The notes beneath the pieces were generated by a model, which ran no database searches, was not told the origin of the DNA, and was given only the letters and a program-made list of their open reading frames with translations. From the NCBI GenBank assembly GCA_963693365.1, contig CAVNZM010000006.1, positions 6,262,001 to 6,326,000 on the forward strand: 64,000 nt of DNA, written 5' to 3'. How positions within the stretch are numbered: position 1 is the first letter of the stretch; every line of letters starts with the position of its first letter. A program made the position numbers and the translations under genes. Source of the DNA: Amoebidium appalachense. Its lineage: Eukaryota > Ichthyosporea. Positions 51,367 through 64,000 of the stretch are shown piece after piece.

Positions 51367-52886
51367 ATGCTGGGCACCAACATCCTTCTCCCGTCGGCGC
51401 TGCTGGCCGCTGCGCTCGGGTCGGTGCGCGGGGCCTGGCTGCCCTTCTCGCTCAACGGCACCGACCCCCCGGGCCGCATCTTCAACGGCGCCCAGGCCGG
51501 CCGGGCGCGGCCGTGGATGGCCAGCTTCCAGAACCCGGCCAACGCCGGCACGGCGCAGCGCGGGCACTACTGCGGGGGGGCGCTGGTCAACCCCGAGTGG
51601 GTGCTGACGGCCGCGCACTGCGACGTGCAGCCGGGCCACACGGTGGCCTTTGGCGGCCTGGACCTGCCGCGGCCCGTGCAGTTCCACGTGCGCCAGGCGG
51701 CCCAGTTCATCATCCACCCCACATACCAGCCCGGTGTCGTCGAGTCCTTTGGCGACATTGCCCTCGTGCGCCTCAACGCCCCCGTCTTCCTGCCCGAGGG
51801 CTCCTACATGCGCCTGCATGCCGGCCCCTTCCCCAACTGGCCCACCCCGCAGGAGGCCACCCGCACGGGCTTTGAGGTCTACGGCTGGGGCGCACTGGCC
51901 GAGACCAACCAGGCGCAGCCCATCGACTTCCCCACCCACCTCAACCACGCCCTCTTTGCTGCCTTTGACGCCGCCACCTGCCGCGCCTTCACCCAGGACC
52001 CCACCATCGACCCCAGCCTCAAGATCTGTGCCGGGGGGGTGGACGTGAGCATCTGCCGGGGCGACAGCGGGGGGCGCTCTTCAACGAAGGCACCGACCGG
52101 CTGGGCGACCGGCCCATCGACCGGCCCTGCCAGGTCGGCATTGTGTCGTATTCGAGGCTGGACGTGTGCGCACGTGAGCCCCCCAACCGCCTGCGCATGG
52201 ACGTCTACACGTTTGTGCCGGCCTTTGTGGACTGGGTGGCCACCACCATCCGCAACGTCCAGGCCCAGATTGTCGGCGGCCCATCCTCGGCCGTGGGCGG
52301 CGATGCCTCGGGGGAGAAACAGGACGGGGAGAAACAGGACGGGGAGGGCAAGATGGGCGGCGAGAAGGCACCGTCACGGGGCTACCAGGCGCAAAGCCAG
52401 ACGTGGTACGATGGGTCGGAGAAGGGCACGGGCAAGGGCATCCCCATCGTGACGCTGTGCCGGGCCGCCATCAACAACCTCAACTACAAGCGCCGCGTGC
52501 TGCTGCCCCAGGGCGTGGTCGACCCCCTGCCCCCCGATGTGCCCGTGGTCCTGCCTGCCCCCACCGTGCCCATCGGCCCCCTGGCGGCCCAGGACAGAGA
52601 GCGCTTTGTTAACGGCAACCCCTCCCACCTGTACCCCAGCAGCACTGCCAGCCAGTACCCAGTGCCCACCACCAGCAGCCAGTACCCAGTGCCCACCACC
52701 AGCAGCCAGTACCCAGTGCCCACCACCAGTAGCCAGTACCCAGTGCCCACCACCAGCAGCCAGTACCCAGTGCCCACCACCAGCAGCCAGTACCCAGTGC
52801 CCACCTCCACCAGCAGCAGCCAGTACCCCACCCCCATCGAGTCAGAGCACTACACCACCGCAACAATGACCGCATGGGACTACTAG
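51367..52886 (+). CDS. Secreted S1 chymotrypsin-like protease, copy B, with one-base shift after the active-site Ser
   Basis: ATG 51367 follows a conserved TATA box and 5' UTR. Signal peptide about residues 1-22; activation-type site R37-IFNG; catalytic His84 (TAAHC), Asp130 (GDIALVRLN) and Ser234 (CRGDSGG). The residue six before Ser is Ser228, as in chymotrypsin rather than trypsin (Asp). After GDSGG the frame runs Arg-rich to a stop at 52452 (361 aa). The expected protease C-terminus (QVGIVSY, VYTFVPAFVDW) lies in the -1 frame, reached if the last G of the six-G run 52069-52074 is read twice; that gives about 506 residues with a basic linker and a Pro-rich tail of six YPVPT repeats plus YPTP. 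Intronless and GC-rich at third positions, unlike neighbours. Probably a secreted endopeptidase if the shift occurs. Confidence 0.85.
52651..52830 (+). repeat. 27-bp coding minisatellite (QYPVPTTSS)
   Basis: Six copies of AGCCAGTACCCAGTGCCCAC plus ACCAGC-type ends and one YPTP variant. Copy C has seven plus one with Ala and Arg variants (60184-60390), pseudogene A five plus one (26090-26245). It encodes a likely O-glycosylated, extended C-terminal tail. Confidence 0.9.
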
Positions 52887-53223
52887 GTCTGCACGAGGCA
52901 TGCAGCGACGTGCACGTGATTCGCCAGAAATCAGGCAACGAAACCAAGAGACGTGCTCTGGGTCTTCCTTTTTGCTACATTGTTGTGGCATATGTACAAT
53001 AGGAACGTATGATGTATTAGACGTGGTGTGCACAAAACCTGATGTGCAAACTACCCCTTTTTGGCTTTGAAACACGAACCTAGCTCAGCATGCGGCAATA
53101 GTAGTTGCAGCAGAGTAGCTAGTGGGATGGAAAGCCAATGCCATAGGTTATACTGGTGAGAGGTACGGGCTACTGTAAGCTTTGTGCAAAACCAGGAAAG
53201 AAAGTGTTGACTGTATGAAATTG

Positions 53224-53229
53224 AATAAA
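53224..53229 (+). terminator. Polyadenylation signal of protease B
   Basis: AATAAA about 340 bp after the stop codon, at the position matching AATAAA of copy C and the AGTAAA of pseudogene A. Confidence 0.55.
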
Positions 53230-53355
53230 AACATAAAAATAAAATGGTGAATATCCAACACTGGTACGGTTACCCCTTCTCAGAGTCTGTAGGTCTGTCA
53301 CTGAAAACTGTCTCTCTTGCTCAGTCGCTCTCGCTGTTCAACACTCTCCCTCTTC

Positions 53356-53556
<201 letters not shown>

Positions 53557-54261
53557 CCCCCTCCCCCCCCCCCCCCCTCTCTCTCTCCCTCTCTCTCTTT
53601 CTCTCTCAGACTCTCCGCCCTCCCCCCCCCCCCCCCCCACCGCCCCCTCATTCTTCCCCCCCTCCCATCTCACTCATACTTTCTCTTTCTTTCTCTCTCT
53701 CCCTCATCCCCCCCGGGGGGGAGGGGGGGAGGGGGGGAGGGGAGGAGAGGTATTATAGGAGGAGGTACTGTAGGACAGGAAAGAAAAGGCATTGCGTATT
53801 CCTGTAACAATTATACTGGATTGGGAACCAGATATCATACCGTCGAATCTACTGGTCGACGTCCCTATAAACGAAGAAGAAGAGCGACAATAAGGATGTG
53901 CGTAGAGTTACTGTTTATCTAATAGATCACAGTTGTTCACGCGATTCTCCGTATCTTATCAGCCAAAAAATGGGTGTCGGTACCGATGCTTAAGGGAGTG
54001 TGTAGTGTAACTTAGATCGTCGGAGGTTTTTTCCTTCTAGTTGTATTCAACGGACCGGGGCATCATGCAGACAGGGATAAGAATGGGAGTATAGACAATC
54101 GCCATAACGACAACGAGATATTCACTTAGATAGCCTAACCGGATGTCCGACGGGTTATACCAAATACGAAAATTTCAAAGGATTTCTAGAACTTCAAGTC
54201 ACGATGATAAACTCAGTTATGGGGGCCTACAATCACTAAATTGTTAGCCACAAATCTACCC

Positions 54262-54412
54262 ACCGGCGTAGCTGGGGCGAATACCCTGGGCAAAGTGTGT
54301 GCAAGTAGTTAGGATTGTTTAAAGGTGTGTTAGCTTAGCTAATAATACCGTAGCACCCTAACTAGAGTACTGTCGGTGCTGGGTGGAAGATGGTAGTTCC
54401 CCATGATAAAAA
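54262..54412 (+). repeat. Truncated SINE-like 3' end
   Basis: Aligns over its length with the reverse complement of 33085-33240 (about 85% by eye), including ACCCTGGGCAAAGTGTGT, GAGTACTGTCGGTGCTGGG and GGTAGTTCCCC. It ends in a short A run (ATAAAAAA) before the full 3' sequence. Confidence 0.65.
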
Positions 54413-54615
54413 ATTAGCCACAAGTTAGAGTTGAGTGCATGGAAAACATGATACTTCTTGATTGCCAGCAAATAGTCTAAAGTAGTGGTATCGGTTTTGC
54501 CAATAGGATAGAGTGTGGATGTAAAGAGTGCTCGGTTTGTCAAGTTCACACACACACACACACACATGCACACACACACACACACACAAGCACACGCACA
54601 CACACGAACGCACAT

Positions 54616-54649
<34 letters not shown>

Positions 54650-54723
54650 TCACCCACCCACCCACCCACACCCACACCCACACCCACACACACACACACA
54701 CACACCTACCTGTACCCCATCCA

Positions 54724-54754
<31 letters not shown>

Positions 54755-55517
54755 CCTCTTCCCCCCCCCACCCCAACTTTCTAGTACCTTCGCTCTGCAG
54801 ACCCTCCTCCGCCCGAATCACAAAGATATCAGTTAGTTGTAACCGTCCTTCATCCATCTATCTCCATCTATCCTTCATCCATCTATCTCAACACCACAAA
54901 AAGCAGCCGGTGCCGCTTGAACTGATGATGAGTTCAATTAGTGTTCTTCTAGACCTTGCCACGTACCAACAGATCACAAATCATAAGCATGAGCCAAACA
55001 GGTTTGTAATTTCAATCAATAATACACTAAGATACGGCCACACAGCCTACGGGTAAGGTTGCGGCAGCCAGTATTTGAAGACATCTTACAAGTTATGTAT
55101 CCCGTTGGGTGTGTGCCATGGGTTTTCTTCGTTTTCTTTTTCTGTTTCTTGTTCTTTATTGTTTTCTGTAGTTTTCTTCTTCTTTTTTCCTCTCGCGGTC
55201 ACATTTTTAGTTTTATTTTTTGTGTGGCGGAGAGGGGGGGGGGGGGAGGGGGGGGGGGGGGGGGGAAGGGAGAGGGAGTGGGGAGGAGGGGGTAGAGCCA
55301 AGGATAGCTGCAGGAAAGTAAAAGGGAAAGGGAAAGCCCATTGTCGTTAAGTCTACTACAATGTCTTGTACAAAATATGGGGGAAGGGGCTGGAAGGAGG
55401 GCGGGAATGGGGGGAAGGGGGGGGGGGGGGGGGGGGGGAGGAGGAGGGGAGGGAGGAGTAAACTTGAGAGGAGGGGGGAAGGGGAAAGGGGAGGGAGGGG
55501 GGGGGGGGGAGGGGAGA

Positions 55518-55549
<32 letters not shown>

Positions 55550-56401
55550 GCGCTGGCTGGCAGGCAGGGAGTGTGCAGGGAATGCAATAGGAGGAGGGGG
55601 TGGGGGTTAGGTGGGGAGATCAGGGGGGGGGGGGGGGGTTATATGGAGATGGAAGGGGGGGGAACCAGAGAACCAAACAGGGGGCCAACGCACGTAGGGT
55701 TTCTTAAATGGTGTGTGTGGTGTGTGTGTGTGGGGGGGGGGGGGGTCTGAGAATCGTCCATCAAAGAAATGTAGGGGCTCATTGCGTACCGTAATTATTA
55801 CTTGTTATTACTTAACCAAGAGAGCTTCACAGCACAACTGGGAGCTATGTGGATTATTTTTTTTTTTGGTGGAAGCGGGAGCGGAAGAAGAGATGCCCTT
55901 AAAAAGAGAGAGGCCATGCCCGCACCGGGGGGTTGAGAGAGAGAGAGAGAGAGGGGGGGGGGGGGGGGGGGGGGGGGGGGAGGAGAGGGGGGGAGGGGGA
56001 GGGGGAGAGAGAGGAGGAGGGGGAAAGAAAGACGGAGACGGGGCCCAAGGGGGGGGAGGGAGAGGGAAAGAGGGAGAAAGAGCAAGAAGCCAGGGGAGGG
56101 GGGAGAGGGGAGAGACAAAAAGAGAGGGAGGAGGTGTATAGGTGGGGAGTTTGGGGGGGGGAGGGGGGAGGGGGGGTTAGCAAGGACAAGATTAGGGGAT
56201 GGAGAAAGACCGAGAAAAAGGTGATAATTACGTCTGCTGCACGGCCTATACAGCAAGACTTAGTCGAGGGAGGGCGTGGAAAAGGAATATGGAGGGAGGG
56301 GCGGAAAAGTTGGGGGCGGGGGAGAGGAGGGGGCAGGCGCAGGGGGGAGGGGGGGGGGGAGATCGAGAGGGAGAGGGGGAGGGGGAGGGGGGGGGGGGGG
56401 G

Positions 56402-56666
<265 letters not shown>

Positions 56667-57454
56667 TGTGAGGGGGGGGGGGGGGGGGGGGGGGGGGGGA
56701 GGGGGGGTAGGGAGTGGGAGGGAGAGACTGGCTGGCAGGAGTGGGGAGAAGGGGAGGTGGGATGGGGGAGGGGGAGAAGGGGTGGACTGAGAAGAGCAGG
56801 GCACCAGCCTTGTGAGGGCCTTTTTTCATCATCGGACCTGCTCCTTGCTGGGCGATATCGATGCGCGCTTGGGCGCAGCGGGCGCTGGCGCGCCAAGCGG
56901 CCATAGGGCCGAATAGTGCTAACCAATGGACCTGGTTACACCGCATTCCGATCTCCTTCCATTTTGGTTAATCCGCTCAAGCCGTTATTGTGGAGGAGGG
57001 CAACAGAAATTCGTTCTAGCGCAAAATTAGAGCGTGCACAAACGGCATACCGTTTATGCTAAATAATATGTATATCTTACACAAAAGCAGAAATATATAC
57101 CAAATATATTATTAAAAAATTATCTGTATCCAAAAAGAAGAGAAAAATATTGGTTTTTACTGTTTTGTTATCTTTTACAGTATGCAATGGCGTCGCAGCT
57201 TCAAAGCAAAAAATGCTGCCATACTCTGGCTTAAACGAATCAGATAGAGTCGGCTCAGGGAGGCTGATCCATTGATTGGACGTTGGTTGGAATCGGATTA
57301 TCTTAAGTTATATGAGCTGGTTGGATCTGGAAATCCCTCTCGAAGGATTTGAGCCATTTGATTGGAACCGGAAATCCATCCCCCCTAATATCCCTATTTT
57401 TTGGATTACCTATCATTATTCGGCCCAGATCTAGATGAAGCCGCTGATCATGAT

Positions 57455-57515
57455 TTCTTCGCGCCAAAAAGTTTTATTCCACCAATTAGCGCGCCGGAAA
57501 TGACGCCACATTCCC
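57455..57515. promoter_or_regulatory. Diverged copy of the E2F/CCAAT cluster upstream of protease C
   Basis: TTCGCGCCAAAAAG, CACCAATTAGCGCGCC and TGACGCCA appear in the same order and spacing as at 49290-49350; the CRE is no longer palindromic. Similarity continues through GGCAGGTGTGAGACTGTG and GAACGTTGGGGTGCTTC to about 57670, then again from about 58545 to the gene. Confidence 0.45.
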
Positions 57516-57689
57516 CTGAGCTGGCTGGGCAGCTGGGCATGATATGGTGGCGGCAGGCTGGCAGGTGTGAGACTGTGCGAGACGCCAGACACCCTGAATG
57601 AGTCACAATGCGAAAGAACGTTGGGGTGCTTCTCTCTCGTAGCAGTGCCACAGCTTTTTACGAGAGTAGCGCGCGCGTTGGCCGAACAT

Positions 57690-57778
57690 CTCTATCTCTC
57701 TCTCTCTCTCGAGCTCTGTCTCCCCCCCCCCCCCCCCCCCCCCCCCCGTGCACCCTCTCCCCCCCCCCCCTCTCTCTT

Positions 57779-57859
<81 letters not shown>

Positions 57860-57913
57860 TCTCTCTCTCTCTAGATCTCTCTCTCCTCTGATCACTCCTC
57901 CCTCTCTTTCTCT

Positions 57914-57963
<50 letters not shown>

Positions 57964-58094
57964 CCTCCCTCTCTTCCTCCCTTTCCCTCCCTCTCTTTCT
58001 CTCTCCCCCCCCCCCCCTAGGCCTCTCTCTCTCTGTGTGTGTGTGTGCACGTGTGTGTGTGTGTCTTCTTCTCTCCCCCTCTCTCTCCGGGCAG

Positions 58095-58127
<33 letters not shown>

Positions 58128-58252
58128 AGATCTCCCTCTCCCTCTCTAGATCTCTTCCTCCCTCTCTCTCTCTAGATGCCCCCCCTCCCGCCCCCCCCCC
58201 CCCCCCCCCTCTCTCTTCCCCCCCCCCCCCCCCACCCCCCTCTCCCTTTCTT

Positions 58253-58294
<42 letters not shown>

Positions 58295-58330
58295 CCCCCC
58301 CCCCCCCCCCCTCCCCCCTCCCTCTTTCGC
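57690..58330. repeat. CT/C-rich simple sequence upstream of protease C
   Basis: Alternating CT tracts and C runs with short TAGATCTC islands. Counterpart of the CT/CCCT region upstream of protease B but without the SINE. Confidence 0.85.
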
Positions 58331-58732
58331 TTTAGATCTGTCTGTTCATGTCTTTCCAATTCTCTCTCTCCTCCTCTCCCTCTCAAAGCTTTCTCTCCAC
58401 TCCAACTTCTTGATTTATCTCTTCCCTTTCTGAATATATCCAGTCTCGAGCCAAGTTTTTTTCTTGCACATTGTCAGTGGCGTTTCTCCAAGTCCGAAGC
58501 ACACTCCGCTGACGGTGAATACGTATCTTATAGGCGGCAGATATGTAATCAGTGACGGAACAGTTACTCGAGTTCGGCAATTCAAGAAGGTGGCACTCGT
58601 AACACAGATTCAATTTTCTGGGCCGTGAATCACAGCTAATTAGGTTCAGGCGTGGCGTTCATAAGTACGTGCGGTTCGATGACACCACTAAAGTCACAAG
58701 CATTCAGACCCCACTTGTCGCACCATATCGCA

Positions 58733-58739
58733 TATAAAA
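58733..58739 (+). promoter_or_regulatory. TATA box of protease gene C
   Basis: TATAAAA 166 bp before the start codon, in the same conserved context as in copy B (CAACCTCAGTCTACTGCCA downstream). Confidence 0.65.
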
Positions 58740-58898
58740 GGCCTTCTGCAAGTTAGCCAACCTCAGTCTACTGCCAGTTGTCTCACTGAACGCACCAACA
58801 CAAGTACTAGTACACGCCCGATCACCCAGGTTCTAGTGACTCAGTCTGGTTGACTATAGATAGGCCACAGCATCAATCTTCCGACAGTAGTCACAATC

Positions 58899-60445
58899 AT
58901 GGTGGGCACCAACATGCTTCTCACGTCAGCGCTGCTGGCCGCGGCGCTCGGGTCTGTGCGCGGGGCCTGGCTGCCCTTCTCGCTCAACGGCACCGACCCC
59001 CAGGGCCGCATCTTCAACGGCGCCCAGTCCAGCCGGGCGCGGCCGTGGATGGCCAGCTTCCAGAACCCGGTCAACGCCGGCACGGCGCAGCGCGGGCACT
59101 ACTGCGGGGGGGCGCTGGTCAACCCCGAGTGGGTGCTGACGACCGCGCACTGTGACGTGCAGCCGGGCCACACGGTGGCCATTGGCGGCCTGGACCTACC
59201 GCGGCCCGTGCAGTTCCACGTGCGCCAGGCGGCCCAGTTCATCATCCACCCCACATACCAGCCCGGCGTCGTCGAGTCCTTTGGCGACATTGCCCTCGTG
59301 CGCCTCAACGCCCCCGTCTTCCTGCCCGAGGGCTCCTACATGCGCCTGCATGCCAGCCCCTTCCCCAACTGGCCCACCCCGCAGGAGGCCACCCGCACGG
59401 GCTTTGAGGTCTACGGCTGGGGCGCACTGGCCGAGACCAACCAGGCACAGCCCATCGACTTCCCCACCCACCTCAACCACGCCCTCTTTGCTGCCTTTGA
59501 CGCCGCCACCTGCCGCGCCTTCACCCAGGACCCCACCATCGACCCCAGCCTCAAGATCTGTGCCGGGGGGTTGGACGTGAGCATCTGCCGGGGCGACAGC
59601 GGGGGGCGCTCTTCAACGAAGGCACCGACCGGCTGGGCGACCGGCCCATCGACCGGCCCTGCCAGGTCGGCATTGTGTCGTACTCGGGGCTGGACGTGTG
59701 CGCACGTGAGCCCCCCAACCGCCTGCGCATGGACGTCTACACGTTTGTGCCGGCCTTTGTGGACTGGGTGGCCACCACCATCCGCAACGTCCAGGCCCAG
59801 ATTGTCGGCGGTCCATCCTCGGCCATGGGCGGTGGTGCCTCGGGGGAGAAACAGGACGGGGAGAAACAGGACGGAGAGGGCAAGATGGGCGGCGAGAAGG
59901 CACCGTCACGGGGCTACCAGGCGCAGAGCCAGACGTGGTACGATGGGTCGGAGAAGGGTACTGGAAAGGGCATCCCCATCGTGACGCTGTGCCGGGCCGC
60001 CATCAACAACCTCAACTACAAGCGCCGTGTGCTGCTGCCCCAGGGCGTGGTCGACCCCCTACCCCCCGATGTGCCCGTGGTCCTGCCTGCCCCCACCGTG
60101 CCCATCGGGCCCATGGCGGCCCAGGACAGAGAGCGCTTTGTCAACGGCAACCCCTCCCACCTGTACCCCAGCAGCACTGCCAGCCAGTACCCAGTGCCCA
60201 CCACCAGCAGCCGGTACCCAGTGCCCGCCACCAGCAGCCAGTACCCAGTGCCCGCCACCAGCAGCCAGTACCCAGTGCCCGCCACCAGCAGCCAGTACCC
60301 AGTGCCCACCACCAGCAGCCAGTACCCCGTGCCCACCACCGCCACCAGCAGCCAGTACCCAGTGCCCACAACGAGCAGCCAGTACCCCACCCCCATCGAG
60401 TCAGAGCACTACACCACCGCAACAATGACCGCATGGGACTACTAG
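58899..60445 (+). CDS. Secreted S1 chymotrypsin-like protease, copy C, with the same one-base shift
   Basis: Nearly identical to copy B in length and sequence up to GDSGG: signal peptide, R37-IFNG, His84 (TTAHC, Thr for the usual first Ala), Asp130, Ser234, Ser228 in the S1-pocket position. The six-G run 59601-59606 again breaks the frame right after the catalytic Ser. The zero frame ends at 59984 (361 aa), while the remaining fold, a basic linker (GEKQDGEKQDGEGK) and the Pro-rich tail follow in the -1 frame to 60445, about 515 residues if joined. Tail repeats number seven plus one, with Ala and Arg variants. Intronless, GC-rich, own TATA box and AATAAA. A tandem-type segmental duplicate of copy B, about 6 kb away. 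Confidence 0.85.
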
Positions 60446-60716
60446 GTCTGCACGAGGCATGCGGCGACCTGATTGGCCAGAAATCAGCCGACGAAACCAA
60501 GAAACCTGCTTGGTGTCTTCTTTTCTGCCGCATTGTTGTGGCATATGTATAATATTTGAACGTGTAATATATTCAAACGTGTACACAAAACAGGTGTGCA
60601 TGAAAACACCCCTTTCTGGCTTGGACGCATAAACCTAGCTGTATGCGGCAACAATAATTGCAGCAGAGTAGCTAGCTTGGATGGAAAGCCAATGCGATAG
60701 GGTGTATATACATTGG

Positions 60717-60903
60717 TGAGAGGTACGGGCAAGTGTAAGCTTTGTGCTGGACCAGGAGTAAAGAGTTGAGAAATAAAACTTTGAAAACGAAAAAACAGTG
60801 AAAATCACCACTCGTCTTTGTGTGGAACCAATATCTTCCCCGCCTTCTCCCTCACCACACAAGAACATACTCACCCCCCTCCCTCCCCCTCCCCCCTTCG
60901 CCG

Positions 60904-60970
<67 letters not shown>

Positions 60971-61043
60971 AAAAAAGAAGAAGAAAGAAAACCATCACAC
61001 GCAAACACACACTGTCTCCGAGTCGGTGTTTGTGTTGGACTAT

Positions 61044-61079
<36 letters not shown>

Positions 61080-61392
61080 CCCTGATGAGAGGTACGGGCA
61101 AGTGTAAGCTTTGTGCTGGACCAGGAGTAAAGAGTTGAGAAATAAAACTTTGAAAACGAAAAAACAGTGAAAATCACCACTGGTCTTTGTGTGGAACCAA
61201 TATCTTCCCCGCCTTCTCCCTCACCACACAAGAACATACTCACCCCCCTCCCTCACCCCTCCCCCTTCGCCGCCCCCCCCTCCGCCCTCCCCCCCTTCCC
61301 CCCCCTCCCCCCCCCCAAAAAAGAAGAAAGAAAACCATCACACGCAAACACACACTGTCTCCGAGTCGGTGTTTGTGTTGGACTATTACCCC
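60717..61392. repeat. Tandem duplication of the protease C 3' flank, unit about 369 bp
   Basis: The block starting TGAGAGGTACGGGCAAGTG at 60717 recurs at 61086 and includes the polyadenylation signal AATAAA (60772 and 61141), GTGTGGAACCAATATC and a C-rich end. Copies differ mainly in C- and A-run length. A related 3' flank lies beside pseudogene A (25450-25780). Confidence 0.85.
60772..60777 (+). terminator. Polyadenylation signal of protease C
   Basis: AATAAA about 330 bp after the stop codon. Duplicated at 61141-61146 by the tandem repeat. Confidence 0.55.
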
Positions 61393-61803
61393 CCCCCCCC
61401 CCCCCCCCCCCCCCTTCCCTCCCCCCCCCCCCCCCCCCCCCCGGCCCCCCCCCCTGTCACAGGACATTTTTGCACCGGGAAATTTCTTGCACTGACACCG
61501 GTACATAGCAGTACCACAAATTATTGAACAGGTGATAATGAGTACGATCAATACAACAATAAAAATTATTCTCGACGACCTTTATGTATCAAGAATTGAC
61601 AATTGAAAAAAACACTACTGTAGTCTTTTGCAAGATTGCCGGCGGCAGACGGTATACTATAGCTATTTCATGAGTTATGTGTCCCCACAGTACACTTGAA
61701 CAGGGTAGATAACCACAAATTGGGATATGTGCATCTTGGTCCTTTTTAAAATTTATTATTAAACGTAAGCATTCGCGAGAATCAGCGTTTACAAGGATCG
61801 GCA

Positions 61804-64000
<2,197 letters not shown>

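Noticed and set aside
51331-51948. Antisense open frame of 205 codons opposite protease B, also opposite A and C
   Set aside because: Shadow of a GC-rich coding strand; the protein is only as conserved as the sense gene forces it to be.
52053-52080. A mini-intron (GTGAGC...CAG) removing the frame break at GDSGG
   Set aside because: It would be only about 23 nt and would delete the catalytic Ser motif that all copies keep.

Overview
The window comes from a nuclear eukaryotic genome. Genes are split by many short-to-medium GT-AG introns, intergenic and intronic DNA is packed with microsatellites (CA/GT, CT/GA, CCCT) and very long C or G homopolymers, and there are a tRNA-derived SINE, MITE-like fold-backs, CCAAT/TATA promoters and AATAAA signals. 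I cannot name the organism. ARL8 and EME1 homologues, secreted beta-helix and LCCL-like proteins and chymotrypsin-like proteases suggest a microbial eukaryote. There are no operons, CRISPR arrays or rRNA genes.

Layout: 1-6225 (+) is the 3' part of an eight-exon gene for a disordered, unrecognised protein. 8663-13999 (+) is a secreted, cysteine-containing multi-exon protein with an LCCL-like C-terminal domain and several reading-frame breaks. 14416-21167 (+) is a complete six-exon ARL8 small GTPase gene. 21168-25400 is mostly C-rich simple sequence. 26039-27533 (-) is a broken copy of an S1 protease gene. 29346-30699 (+) is a single-exon secreted beta-helix protein with GGA[LIV]/FxxN repeats. 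31969-48948 (-) is a large gene of about 20 exons whose C-terminal half is EME1 (the non-catalytic partner of MUS81) and whose N-terminal half carries a CUE-like module and TPR repeats. 49679-50323 is a SINE with target-site duplication. 51367-52886 and 58899-60445 (+) are two closely related intronless, GC-rich S1 protease genes inside a several-kb segmental duplication. 61.5-64 kb holds no supported gene.

Two themes stand out. First, all three protease copies carry the same six-G run directly after the catalytic Ser codon. It forces a one-base shift before the rest of the trypsin fold, although an equivalent seven-G run in the same genes is intact in all three copies. Other genes also show one-base frame breaks, mostly at short G/C runs, so base-calling error and real slippage must be separated. 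Second, splice-phase bookkeeping joins CUE-like, TPR, coiled-coil and EME1 exons into one candidate protein, an architecture I do not know from the family. The functional links between neighbouring genes are not evident; apart from the protease duplicates the loci look independent.
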